Position numbers and translations under genes: made by a program. A stretch of DNA of 64,000 bases from Herbiconiux solani NBRC 106740. Its GTDB lineage: Bacteria > Actinomycetota > Actinomycetes > Actinomycetales > Microbacteriaceae. Below are positions 39,361-47,977 of the stretch, piece by piece. The notes under the pieces were generated by a model, which saw only the letters and a program-made list of their open reading frames with translations, did not search any database and had not been told where the DNA came from. The stretch spans positions 372,001 to 436,000 of the forward strand of contig NZ_BCST01000001.1 in assembly GCF_001571005.1 (NCBI RefSeq). Reading direction: 5' to 3'. Numbering within the stretch: position 1 is the stretch's first letter; the number at the start of each line of letters is the position of its first letter.

Positions 39361-40476
39361 ATGGATCTTCAGCACGTCGAGATGGATCTTCAGCACGTGA
39401 CGGACGAACTCGTGGCCGGGATCAGCCGGCCGGTGGCGCTCGTGGGCGGAGACGACCGCCCGATCGCCGTGAGCGGAAAGGCGCGTCCGGGAGCCCGGGT
39501 CAGGGCCACGATCCCGATCCGCGGCCGGGAGCGGGACATCGCCTCCTTCCGCCTGTTCGACGACGGCACCCAGCCGATCAGCGCATCCGACTATGCCCTG
39601 CTCGACGCCGCGTCGAGCATGGTGCGCGACCTGCTCGACGTGCCTCCGGGCGAGACCGGCGCCCGGATCGGGGCGGCCGGGCAGATCCTCCCGTCCGAGA
39701 CGGTCCGGACGAGCGTGCCGGATCGCGAGACGATCCAGCACCAGCTGCTCGACGACGACGAGGCGGTCCGCCGCCAGGCCTTCCAGATCGCGGTGCGCAA
39801 CCGCTGGGTCGACCGGGCGGCCAAGACGGCCGTCCGCGCCGTCCTGCTCGACCCGTCCGTCGGCACCGTGCGCCGGCTGGCCCTCGCGCGGAACATCGCG
39901 TCGACCTCCCACACGAACACCCTCTTCATCGGCGAGGTCGACGGCTGCCTGCACTTCCTCACCCGCGATCCCGAGGCGGATGCCGGCCTGGACGAGCGGG
40001 TCGCCGCCCTCGCGGCCCGGTTCGGCGCGACAGTCACCGCGATCGGCGCCTCCGTCGTCACGTCCGGCGACGCCGACCTCGCACCCGCGGCCCGGCAGGC
40101 CCGATCGGCCGCCGAGCTGACCGCCGCGCTGCCCGAGCTGCAGCCGGTCGGCTGGTACGAGCAGCTCGGACACTGGGTGCTGCTCAGCCAGATCGCTCCG
40201 GGATCCGTGCGGATGGCGGAGATCTCCCCCGCCGCCGAGGTGCTCTACCGGCCCGGCAACGAGGTCTACCGCGAGACGGTCGAGGCTTATCTGGATGCAG
40301 CGGGCCGCAACAGCGTCGCCTGCGAACGGCTGCACATCCACCGCACCACGCTGTACTACCGGCTCGACAACGCTCCCGCCGTGGTGCGGGAGGCGCTCAA
40401 GGACGGCTTCAGCCGCAGCAGCCTTCACCTGGCGATCAAGCTGCACCGGCTGTGGAGTGTCGCGGGCGCGGTCTGA
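39361..40476 (+). CDS. PucR family transcriptional regulator
   Basis: A 371-residue protein. The C-terminal 60 residues hold the PucR HTH: EAYLDAAGRNSVACERLHIH followed by RTTLYYRLDNAP; a GGDEF-like or CdaR-type middle domain lies before it (HTNTLFIGEVDGCLHFLTRD). The N-terminal sensor is short. The start is unclear: MDLQHVE and MDLQHVT are tandem copies of a 21-bp unit (39361 and 39382), and a GTG at 39349 is also in frame. No adjacent catabolic target is on the plus strand. Confidence 0.85.
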   Translation: MDLQHVEMDLQHVTDELVAGISRPVALVGGDDRPIAVSGKARPGARVRATIPIRGRERDIASFRLFDDGTQPISASDYALLDAASSMVRDLLDVPPGETGARIGAAGQILPSETVRTSVPDRETIQHQLLDDDEAVRRQAFQIAVRNRWVDRAAKTAVRAVLLDPSVGTVRRLALARNIASTSHTNTLFIGEVDGCLHFLTRDPEADAGLDERVAALAARFGATVTAIGASVVTSGDADLAPAARQARSAAELTAALPELQPVGWYEQLGHWVLLSQIAPGSVRMAEISPAAEVLYRPGNEVYRETVEAYLDAAGRNSVACERLHIHRTTLYYRLDNAPAVVREALKDGFSRSSLHLAIKLHRLWSVAGAV

Positions 40477-40544
40477 CCCGCCCCGGGCATCCGCTTGCCG
40501 GCCTGCCGGGACCCGTCTGGCCCGCTCCGTAACCGCTGGCCCGC

Positions 40545-41528
40545 TCAGGACCCGTCGGCCGACCCGGACCGGGTGAAGGCCCGCCAGAGCACCTTCGCGT
40601 GCTCGCGTTTGGCCCGCTCCACACCGTCCTCGTCGCCGCGCAGTGAGCTGACCCACTCGGCGACCCGGCTTCCGGACGCGCTGAGCAGCAGGGCGATCCC
40701 GCCGCGCTGCGCTTCCGGAACCCGCGCCTCCTCCGACGACATCCGGCCCCGCGGGGCGAGGTCGTCGTCGATCAGGCCGAGAGTGAGCTTCGCCACCCCG
40801 ACCGCGTGGGCGTTGATGATCGAGTGCGCCGCCCCCTCGATCTCCCAGGCGATCGCGTTGCGCGCTCGCTTCCGGAGCCGGTCGTGGAAGCGCCGGGTCG
40901 AGGAGCGGTCGTACTGCCCGCGGATCAGGAGGATCTGGGCCTCGGGCAGCCGTATCCGCTCGCTGATCCGGTAGCGCATCATGTATGGCAGCACGGTCAG
41001 GAAGTAGACGAAGCCGCAGAGGATGTACGCCGAGAGCGCGGTCAGGGCCAGGTGCACCGTCTCGTGCACCGCCGAGCGGGCGAAGCGCACGGCCTGGGCC
41101 GGCAGCGAGGGCGCGGACTCGTCGATCACGGGGCTGACCAGCACGCCGTGCGCGTACTCGGGGTGACGGATGAGAAGCTCGGTGACCACCTGAGTGCCCA
41201 TCGAGTGCCCGATCAGGACCGGGTGCCGGATGCCGTAGTGCGCGATCACCCCCTCGACCTGGTCGGCGAAGAATCCGGTCGAGGGCTGGCCGTGCGGTCG
41301 CGGCATCCCGGCGAACCCCGGCAGGTCGAGTGCGTAGACGTCGCCGCGCTCGGCCAGCACCGGAGCGAGGAACTCGAAGTAGGTCGAGGCGACCCCGATC
41401 CCGGCGACGAGCACGAACGAGGCCGCGTCGTCGGCACTGTCGGTCGTGATCCTCGTGACGCGCGTCGCCACGCCGTCGGTGCGCACGCGGTCGACGTCGA
41501 TCGAGAACGGGTCGGCGGGCTGGCTCAT
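40545..41528 (-). CDS. Alpha/beta hydrolase
   Basis: A 327-residue alpha/beta hydrolase. FVLVAGIGVASTYFEFLAPV is the oxyanion-hole region, HPVLIGHSMGTQVVTELLIR holds the nucleophile Ser, the acid is probably in GQYDRSS, and the His is in WEIEGAAHSIINAHAVG. A hydrophobic cap segment (LTALSAYILCGFVYFLTVLP) may touch the membrane. The last 70 residues are extra. CAGGCT about 7 nt before the ATG is a weak leaderless-type box. Substrate unknown. The gene is convergent with PucR. Confidence 0.88.
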   Translation of the reverse strand: MSQPADPFSIDVDRVRTDGVATRVTRITTDSADDAASFVLVAGIGVASTYFEFLAPVLAERGDVYALDLPGFAGMPRPHGQPSTGFFADQVEGVIAHYGIRHPVLIGHSMGTQVVTELLIRHPEYAHGVLVSPVIDESAPSLPAQAVRFARSAVHETVHLALTALSAYILCGFVYFLTVLPYMMRYRISERIRLPEAQILLIRGQYDRSSTRRFHDRLRKRARNAIAWEIEGAAHSIINAHAVGVAKLTLGLIDDDLAPRGRMSSEEARVPEAQRGGIALLLSASGSRVAEWVSSLRGDEDGVERAKREHAKVLWRAFTRSGSADGS

Positions 41529-41665
41529 CCCCCAAGCCTGCCAGGAGAACGGCCGGCAGGGTGAGCGGTCGGTGGGGTGAACGGCGATGCACGAGCCGAT
41601 CGACGGGGATCTGGTTAGGGTCGGAAGTGGCCGGCGGCACTCGAGCCGCCCCCGCAGGAGGAACG

Positions 41666-43057
41666 ATGAGCGACCAGCCCGGCATCCCCGACGCCGAGTC
41701 CATCACCCCTGAGGCGCGGACGATCGCGATCCTCGGGGCCAACGGCGATCTCACCGAACGGCTGTTGCTGCCCGGGCTCGGCCAGGTGGTCGACGCGGGC
41801 CGCGGGATCGAACTCACCATCCTCGGAGCCGCGCGCACCCCGCAGTCCCGCGACGACTGGAAGGCGAAGGTGCGCCTGAGCCTCGAGACGGCCGGTGTCT
41901 CCGCGCGCACCGTCGACGACCTCGTCTCCCGCACCGACTTCATCCGCACCGACGCCACCGACCCGGCGGAGCTGAAGGCGCTGCTGGACGCCTGCCCGTC
42001 CTCCCCCGTGCTCTACATCGCGCTGCCGCCCGCCGTCGGGCACAGCATCGCCGACGCGCTCGCGCAACTCGAGCTGCCCGACGACCTCCTGGTCGCGATC
42101 GAGAAGCCGTTCGGCGACGACCTGGCCGACGCCGAGGCGCTCAACCGCGCGCTCGCCGCCGTCATCCCGGACGACCGGCTCTGGCGGATGGACCACTTCC
42201 TCGGCAACGAGACCGTGCTCGGGATGCTCGGCCTGCGCTTCGGCAACCGCCTGCTCGAGTCCGGCTGGAGTGCCGCCGACATCGACAAGGTCGAGATCGT
42301 CTACGACGAGGAGCTCGGTCTCGAGGGCCGCGCCGCCTTCTACGACACGACCGGTGCGCTCCGCGACATGCTGCAGAGCCACCTGCTGATGGTGCTCGCC
42401 CTGACCGCGATGGAGCGGCCGGACGCCATCACCCCCGAAGCCGTTCACGACCGGATGGCCGAAGTCCTCGGTCAGGTGCGGCTCTGGCGCGACGATCCCT
42501 CCACCGCTCGCCGCGCCCGGTACACGGAGGGCCGGATCGGGGAGCGCTTCTTCCCCTCCTACGTCGACGAGCCGGATGTGGACGCCTCGCGCGGCACCGA
42601 GACGCTCGCCCAGCTGCTGCTGCAGGTCGACGTGCCGCGCTGGCAGGGCGTGCCGTTCGTGCTGCGATCGGGCAAGGCGATCGGGGAGCCCCGGGCCGAG
42701 GTGGCCGTGCACTTCCGCGACTCCCCGGTGCCGACCGGCCTCGAGGCCGCCGGTCCGACGGTGCTCCGGATGTCGCTCCGCGGCGGGGACGTCGATCTCG
42801 ATCTCGTGGTGACCGGGGGCGACGAGCCCGGCCGGCTGCGACGAATCCCGCTCACGGCCAGCCCCGGCAAGGCCGAGCTCGGCGCCTACGCCCAGGTGCT
42901 CGCCGGCCTGCTGCAGCGCGACACGCTGCTGTCGGTGCCGGGCCACGTGGCCGAGCAGTGCTGGCGGATCGTCACCCCGGTGCTCACCGCCTGGGCGGCC
43001 GGGGAGTCGCCCCTCGAGGAGTACCCGGCCGGCAGCGGCGGTCCCACCGACTGGTGA
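41666..43057 (+). CDS. Glucose-6-phosphate dehydrogenase-like protein, atypical active site
   Basis: A 463-residue member of the G6PD family. The N-terminal NADP fold is TIAILGANGDLTERLLLPGL, the active-site box reads RMDHFLGNE (174-182, canonical RIDHYLGKE), and the C-terminal part has EGRAAFYDTTGALRDMLQSH with the catalytic-base His kept and LRSGKAIGEPRAE with the phosphate-binding Lys kept. The Lys of the first box is Asn181, which is expected to weaken glucose-6-phosphate binding. ATG 41666 follows GCAGGAGGAACG. It lies next to the GH15 gene, the usual neighbour of this divergent branch. Substrate may differ from glucose-6-phosphate. Confidence 0.85.
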   Translation: MSDQPGIPDAESITPEARTIAILGANGDLTERLLLPGLGQVVDAGRGIELTILGAARTPQSRDDWKAKVRLSLETAGVSARTVDDLVSRTDFIRTDATDPAELKALLDACPSSPVLYIALPPAVGHSIADALAQLELPDDLLVAIEKPFGDDLADAEALNRALAAVIPDDRLWRMDHFLGNETVLGMLGLRFGNRLLESGWSAADIDKVEIVYDEELGLEGRAAFYDTTGALRDMLQSHLLMVLALTAMERPDAITPEAVHDRMAEVLGQVRLWRDDPSTARRARYTEGRIGERFFPSYVDEPDVDASRGTETLAQLLLQVDVPRWQGVPFVLRSGKAIGEPRAEVAVHFRDSPVPTGLEAAGPTVLRMSLRGGDVDLDLVVTGGDEPGRLRRIPLTASPGKAELGAYAQVLAGLLQRDTLLSVPGHVAEQCWRIVTPVLTAWAAGESPLEEYPAGSGGPTDW

Positions 43058-43101
43058 GCCCCGCCGCCTGGTGAGCCCCGCTTCCGGGTGAGCCCCGCCG
43101 A
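43051..43101. repeat. 17-bp tandem repeat x3 across a stop codon
   Basis: Units CTGGTGAGCCCCGCCGC (43051), CTGGTGAGCCCCGCTTC (43068) and CGGGTGAGCCCCGCCGA (43085). The first holds the last codon and TGA stop of the G6PD-like gene. Confidence 0.9.
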
Positions 43102-43118
43102 CCGCTGATGCCGGCGGG
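43094..43118. terminator. Candidate bidirectional terminator
   Basis: CCCGCCG (43094-43100) pairs with CGGCGGG (43112-43118) over an 11-nt loop, between the convergent G6PD-like and GH15 genes. The left arm is in the third 17-bp repeat unit. Confidence 0.45.
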
Positions 43119-43120
43119 CG

Positions 43121-45028
43121 CTATTCGCCCCGCCGTGCCTCGGCGATCGCGGTCGCCGCGTTCACCAGGGCGAGGTGGCTGAGCCCCTGGGGCAGGTTGC
43201 CGAGGAACGCGCCCCCGGTGGGATCGATCATCTCGGAGAACAGACCGACATCATTCGCCGAGCCGATGAGCGCATCCATCCGCTCGTCGGCCTCGGTCAG
43301 CGAACCGAGTTCGGCGAGCGACTGGGCCAGCCAGAAGCCGCAGGCCACGAACGAGCCTTCCTCCTCGTTTACTCCGGTGTAGCGGTAGACGTGCGGACCC
43401 ACCGCGAGCTCGTCGCGGATCCTCTCGACCGTCGCGCGCATCCGCTCCTCCGGGCCGAATCCCGTGGTGGTGTGCAGCAGCACCGAGGCGTCGAGCGCGG
43501 TCGATCCGGGGTACATCACGTAGGCCTGACGCTTCTCGGACCAGCCGTGGCGGGCGATCCACCGCTCGATCAGGCGGAGGTTCTTCTTCCAGCGCGCGAG
43601 CGACTCGGGGGCCGGCGCGATCTCGCCGAGCTCGGCGAGCCGGCAGGCGTCGTCGAGTGCGCGCCAGCAGCCGATCTTGCTCGTGGTGTAGTGCCGCTTC
43701 TTCGGCAGCTCCCACATGCCTGAATCCTTCGACTCCCACATCCGGCAGGCGTTGTTGGCGAACTGCTCCAGCAGCACGCCCGTGTTGCCGTCGAGGATGT
43801 TGCCGGCCTCGACGTACTGCCGCATCACCCCGAGCACGTCCGCGTAGACGCCGAGCTGCAGCTGACCGGAGGCGGGGTTGCCGACCCGCACCGGGCCGAT
43901 CCCCCGCCAGCCGGCGGCCGCGGTCTTCTCGACCCCGCCCGGAGTCCGGCCCTGGAGGGTGTAGAAGATGCCGAGCTCCTGATGGCGCTTCATGGTGGTG
44001 AGCACCCAGGAGACCGCGGCGTGGGTCTCCTCGCGGAGCCCGAAGTGCGTCAGAGCGCCGACGGTGTAGGAGAGGTCGCGCACCCAGGCGAACCGGTAGT
44101 CGTAGTTCTTCTTCCCGTCCGCGTTCTCAGGAAGTCCCGTCGTGGCCGCCGCCGCGATCGCACCGGTGGGTGAGTAGATCAGGAGCTTCAGCGCCAAGGC
44201 ACTGCGGTGGACCGCCTCGGCCCAGGGGCCGTCGTAGCGGAAGACGGTCGACCAGTTCGCCCAGTTCTCGATCGTGCGATCGATCCCCTGGTCGACGATG
44301 TGCGGGTCGGGCAGGTGGATGGGCTCGTCATCGGTTCCGCAGAGCGCGATCAGGTGGCGGGAGCCGGCGGTGGTCGTGAAAGCGCCCTCGAAGCGGCGCG
44401 GACCGTCGGACGGGCCGAACACGGGCGATCCGTCCGAAGCCTCTGTGCTCGCCGGCGTGTGCGGGTCGGTGCGCCCGTGCTCGAAGCCCACGAGCACCAG
44501 GTCGATCGTGCCGACCTTGAGGACCGGGCCGTGCAGCGTCTCGATGCGCTGCACCTCGCCCTCGGCGAACAGCCCGCCTGGCGCGACCTCCCAGGTGAAG
44601 TCGACCTGACCGCTGATCCCCTCGACCCGTCGGGCGAGTTCGGCCCAGGGCAGACGGCCGGCGACGCCGGTGACCAGCGCATCCGTCACCACCGCCTCGC
44701 CGGTGGGCGTGTGGAACGTCGTCCGCAGCACGTTGGTGCCGGGCACGTACTCGCGCCGCGACTCGAACGGGCCGACCGGGCGCATCGAGACGTGGCCGCC
44801 GCGCTCCGCATCGACCAGCGCCGCGAAGACGGGCGAGGAGTCGAGCGCCGGCATCGGCAGCCAGTCGATGCACCCGTCCCGCGCGACCGCCGCGACCGTG
44901 CGGCCGTCGCCGATCACCGCGTAGCCGCGGAGGTCGGCGTAGCCGTCGGTGCGTTCCAGCCGACCGCCGGCATGGGAGGGCCCGGCGCCCTCGGGAGTTT
45001 CGGATCGCGGGGCGTCAGATCGTGGCAA
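43121..45028 (-). CDS. GH15 family glycosidase (trehalase/glucoamylase type)
   Basis: A 635-residue GH15 enzyme. The N-terminal beta domain covers about 30-270 (LRGYAVIGDGRTVAAVARDG). The (alpha/alpha)6 barrel contains YDYRFAWVRDLSYTVGALTH, the general-acid region ESKDSGMWELPKKRHYTTSK, and NEEEGSFVACGFWLAQSLAE with the catalytic-base Glu. No signal peptide is seen, so it is intracellular; actinobacterial homologues include trehalases. The only suitable start is TTG 45028, inside the end of the SDR gene (14-bp overlap), or a later CTG; no ATG in frame is available. It is the last gene of the minus-strand SDR/SMP-30 module. Confidence 0.9.
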   Translation of the reverse strand: MPRSDAPRSETPEGAGPSHAGGRLERTDGYADLRGYAVIGDGRTVAAVARDGCIDWLPMPALDSSPVFAALVDAERGGHVSMRPVGPFESRREYVPGTNVLRTTFHTPTGEAVVTDALVTGVAGRLPWAELARRVEGISGQVDFTWEVAPGGLFAEGEVQRIETLHGPVLKVGTIDLVLVGFEHGRTDPHTPASTEASDGSPVFGPSDGPRRFEGAFTTTAGSRHLIALCGTDDEPIHLPDPHIVDQGIDRTIENWANWSTVFRYDGPWAEAVHRSALALKLLIYSPTGAIAAAATTGLPENADGKKNYDYRFAWVRDLSYTVGALTHFGLREETHAAVSWVLTTMKRHQELGIFYTLQGRTPGGVEKTAAAGWRGIGPVRVGNPASGQLQLGVYADVLGVMRQYVEAGNILDGNTGVLLEQFANNACRMWESKDSGMWELPKKRHYTTSKIGCWRALDDACRLAELGEIAPAPESLARWKKNLRLIERWIARHGWSEKRQAYVMYPGSTALDASVLLHTTTGFGPEERMRATVERIRDELAVGPHVYRYTGVNEEEGSFVACGFWLAQSLAELGSLTEADERMDALIGSANDVGLFSEMIDPTGGAFLGNLPQGLSHLALVNAATAIAEARRGE

Positions 45029-45815
45029 CGGAGCCCGAATCCACCCGGTAGTTCGACCCGTTCACGAACGAGGCCGCGTCCGAGCAGAGGAAGACGACCA
45101 CGTTCGCCACCTCCGCGGGCTCACCGCGACGCTTCAGCTCCATGTACGGCCGCTCCTCGTCGAGGAACGACTCGATCGCCTCGTCGAAGGGCACGCCCAG
45201 TTCGTCGCTTCGCTTGTGCATCATCGCGTCGGTCATCGGGGTGTGGATGAACGCGGGCGAGACCGCGTTCACCAGCAGGCCTTCGAGGGCGTACGACCGC
45301 GACAGCCCCTTCGCCAGTGCCAGGATGCCCGCCTTGGCCGAGCAGTACGGGAGCTCGTCGTCGTAGGGCTGCACCGCATCCTCGGAGGCGAGGTAGACGA
45401 GCCGGCCCCAGCCGCCCTTCCGGAGGTCGGGCAGGAACTCGCGGGTCAGCCGCACCGGGCCGAGCAGGTCGGTCTCGATCGTCGAGACCCAGCCCTCGTC
45501 GTCGATCTCGTGGAAGAGGCCCTGCGCGCCGGTGACCCCGGCCGACTGCACGAGGATGTCGATCTCACCGACCGCCTCGGCGGTCTGACGGTGCAGGGCG
45601 GCGAGGGAGTCGGTGTCGGTGATGTCGGCGGCGAAGCCGAACAGGCGGCCGGCGGGGGCGTCGAGGGCCTCGACCGCTTCGTCGAGCTTCTGCTGGTCGA
45701 GATCCGAGACGACGACGGTCGCACCCTCCGCGAGGAGGAGGCGGGCGGTGTGCCAGCCGATGCCGGAGTCGCCTCCCGTGACGAGGGCTTTCCTGCCGGT
45801 TATTCCGAGGTCCAT
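45015..45815 (-). CDS. SDR family NAD(P)-dependent oxidoreductase
   Basis: A 266-residue classical SDR. Cofactor motif KALVTGGDSGIGWHTARLLL, VVVSDLDQQKLDEA (Asp favours NAD), catalytic Ser in YLASEDAVQ, and Tyr/Lys in LPYCSAKAGILALAKGLS (YxxxK). It most resembles glucose/ribitol dehydrogenase-like SDRs. AAAGGA precedes the ATG. It lies between the SMP-30 lactonase and GH15, so oxidation of the freed sugar to a lactone is a plausible role. Confidence 0.92.
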   Translation of the reverse strand: MDLGITGRKALVTGGDSGIGWHTARLLLAEGATVVVSDLDQQKLDEAVEALDAPAGRLFGFAADITDTDSLAALHRQTAEAVGEIDILVQSAGVTGAQGLFHEIDDEGWVSTIETDLLGPVRLTREFLPDLRKGGWGRLVYLASEDAVQPYDDELPYCSAKAGILALAKGLSRSYALEGLLVNAVSPAFIHTPMTDAMMHKRSDELGVPFDEAIESFLDEERPYMELKRRGEPAEVANVVVFLCSDAASFVNGSNYRVDSGSVATI

Positions 45816-45861
45816 GGGGATCCTTTCTGGGTCGTGATGCGGGATTGCGCCGAGGCGGGAC

Positions 45862-46728
45862 TCAGCCGAAGACTTCGACGGGCCGACCGCGCCGCCCGGT
45901 CTCGACGGCGAACACGCCACCGCTGCCGGGATGGGCGACGAGCGCGGACTCGTCGAGGTTCTCCCGGGCCGAGCCGACGAACAGCATCGTCAGGTCGTCG
46001 CCGCCGAAGGCCACCGACGTGATGTTCGGAGCCGGAAGCGCGATCCGATCGGTCACGGTCCCATCGGCCAGGCGACGAACGACCGCGCCTTCGCCGTACA
46101 GGCCGCTCCAGAACCCGCCCTCGTCGTCCCGCGCCAGTCCGTCGCTCGGGAGGCCGGTGAGGAGGGCGCGGGGCTCGCCGAGCGGGCCCTCGGCGGAGTA
46201 CTCGGCGGCGTAGATCGTCGAGACCGCCGTGTCGGTGAAGTAGAAGGTGGTGCCGTCGTCGCTCCACTCGAAGCCGTTGGCGACGCCGAGACCGCCGAGG
46301 AGGGTCTCGAGCCGGCCGTCCGGATGCACGCGGTACAGCGCGCCGTCCGGCGATTCGTCCTTGAGGTCCATCGACCCGACGACGAAGGAGCCGAAGGGGT
46401 CGCATTTGCCCTCGTTCAGCCGCATCTCGGGATGACGGTGCTGCACAGTCGCGAGGGTGTCGAGGATCTCGCCCCGTGCATCCAGTCGCACCACGCGGTC
46501 GCCGAGGGCGGCCACGTAGCCTCCCGCCGCAGCAGGCTGGAACGACGGCAACGGCGGCGGGACCAGGAAGGTCTCGTCGCCGGAGCCGTCGACCGGAGCG
46601 TCTGCCGGACTGATGTGGAGGGCGCCCGCGGTGATGTCGGTCCAGAGCATCGCCCGGCGACCGGCATCCCACCACAGGCTCTCGACCAGGATGGCCCCGG
46701 TGTCGCGCCAGAGGCGCGGCTCAGACAT
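45862..46728 (-). CDS. SMP-30/gluconolactonase/LRE family protein
   Basis: A 288-residue six-bladed beta-propeller. The family shows LVESLWWDAGRRAMLWTDIT at the N-terminus, RLNEGKCDPFGSFVVGSMDL with the metal-binding Asn and the Gly-x-Met pattern, GVANGFEWSDDGTTFYFTDT with the second conserved Asn, and PSDGLARDDEGGFW with the metal Asp. Members hydrolyse sugar lactones using Ca2+ or Zn2+. ATG 46728 shares a nucleotide with the stop of the acidic peptide (TGATG), which supports this start over GTG 46731. It fits between two SDRs in one operon. Confidence 0.92.
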   Translation of the reverse strand: MSEPRLWRDTGAILVESLWWDAGRRAMLWTDITAGALHISPADAPVDGSGDETFLVPPPLPSFQPAAAGGYVAALGDRVVRLDARGEILDTLATVQHRHPEMRLNEGKCDPFGSFVVGSMDLKDESPDGALYRVHPDGRLETLLGGLGVANGFEWSDDGTTFYFTDTAVSTIYAAEYSAEGPLGEPRALLTGLPSDGLARDDEGGFWSGLYGEGAVVRRLADGTVTDRIALPAPNITSVAFGGDDLTMLFVGSARENLDESALVAHPGSGGVFAVETGRRGRPVEVFG

Positions 46729-46871
46729 CACTCGTCGTCTGCTCCCCCGCCCGAGGCGACGTCTTCGCCGTCGGTGCTCTTGCTGCCGTCGGAAGACGAA
46801 CCGTCGGGCAGTTCGTCGGCGTCCGGTCGGCCTTCGGCCTCGGGGCCGTTCTGGGTCTTGTCGTCGCTCAT
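46728..46871 (-). CDS. 47-residue acidic peptide upstream of the lactonase
   Basis: A 47-residue peptide with a strong ribosome site (AAGGAGAGG) before its ATG. It starts MSDDKTQNGPEAEGRPDADE and is Ser/Asp/Gly-rich thereafter, with no hydrophobic core. Its TGA overlaps the ATG of the SMP-30 gene (TGATG), so it may mainly serve to couple translation, or be a disordered stress peptide like the other acidic proteins here. Confidence 0.7.
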   Translation of the reverse strand: MSDDKTQNGPEAEGRPDADELPDGSSSDGSKSTDGEDVASGGGADDE

Positions 46872-46944
46872 GGTGTTCCTCTCCTTGACGGTCGCGGGCG
46901 CCGGACGGCGCCCCGCGGACGCGGTGCGGCTCAGTGTCAGTGTG

Positions 46945-47835
46945 TCAGTGGACGGGTGTGCCGCCGGTGACGGCGATCGTCTCGCCGCTGATGTAGCTGG
47001 CCTCCTGCGAGGCGAGCAACACGAAGGGCGGTGCCAGTTCGACCGGCTGTCCGGGGCGGCCGTAGGCGGCTTCGGACCCGAACTGCTCGATCTTCTCGTT
47101 GGGAACGAAGGCCGGCTGCAGCGGGGTCCAGACCGGGCCGGGCGCGACGCCGTTGACGCGGATGCCGCGCTCGGCGAGCTGCTGGGCCATCGCCCGGGTC
47201 CAGTTCGCGATCCCGGCCTTCGAGACGGCGTACTCCGCGAGGGACGGCGAGGGCTGGAAGCCCTGGATGCTCGAGGTCGTGATGATCGACGCCCCCGGCT
47301 GCAGGTGCGGCGACGCCGCCTTGGTCAGCCAGAACAGCGGGTAGATGTTCGCCTTCAGCACGTGGTCGAGTGTCTCGGTCTCGAAGTCGTCGATGCTGTC
47401 GACGGTCGGCATGACACCGGCGATGATGGCGAGGATGTCGACGCCGCCGAACTCCTCGACGGTGCGGCGGACGAGCTCCTGGTTCGCGGTCTCCTCCTGG
47501 AGGTCGGCCGGGAACAGAAGGGCCTTCTGTCCCGCTTCCTCGACGAGGGCGGCGACCTCTTCGGCCTGCGCCTGCTCCTCGGGGAGGTAGGACAGCGCGA
47601 CGTCGGCGCCTTCCCGCGCGTAGGCGATGGCGACGGCCCGGCCGATGCCGGAGTCGGCGCCGGTGACGATCGCCTTGCGGCCCGCGAGGCGGCCGTTGCC
47701 GACGTAGCTCTTCTCGCCGTGGTCGGGCTCGGGGTCCATCTTGTGGACGTCGCCGGGGGCCGACTGCTGCTGGGCCGGGAACGGGGGCTGGGGGTACTGG
47801 TGGATGGGGTCCTGGGGTGTGTACATCGTGGCCAT
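46945..47835 (-). CDS. SDR family oxidoreductase (YhdF/YghA-like)
   Basis: A 296-residue SDR with a 45-residue N-terminal extension (YPQPPFPAQQQSAPGDVHKM) typical of the general-stress YhdF/YghA group. Cofactor motif KAIVTGADSGIGRAVAIAYA, then DVALSYLPEEQAQAEEVAAL, catalytic Ser in TTSSIQGFQPS, and YAVSKAGIANWTRAMAQQLA with the Tyr and Lys. The C-terminus has the SGETIAVTGGTPVH end of the group. ATG 47835 and ATG 47826 are both possible. It is divergent from dps and may be stress-induced with it. Confidence 0.9.
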   Translation of the reverse strand: MATMYTPQDPIHQYPQPPFPAQQQSAPGDVHKMDPEPDHGEKSYVGNGRLAGRKAIVTGADSGIGRAVAIAYAREGADVALSYLPEEQAQAEEVAALVEEAGQKALLFPADLQEETANQELVRRTVEEFGGVDILAIIAGVMPTVDSIDDFETETLDHVLKANIYPLFWLTKAASPHLQPGASIITTSSIQGFQPSPSLAEYAVSKAGIANWTRAMAQQLAERGIRVNGVAPGPVWTPLQPAFVPNEKIEQFGSEAAYGRPGQPVELAPPFVLLASQEASYISGETIAVTGGTPVH

Positions 47836-47977
47836 GATCTTCACCGTATGCCGGTCCGCGCCCGGCGGCCAGGAATCCGCAGAAGCCTCACAATGCCCTG
47901 AATCCCGGCCCCAGAACCCTCGGCGAGGAGCCGATTGGGGCGTAGCGTCCACAGGGTCCCAGACGAAAGGAACGGCG

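Noticed and set aside
43121-45028. GH15 as a secreted glucoamylase.
   Set aside because: No signal peptide precedes the conserved N-terminal domain, so an intracellular enzyme is more likely.
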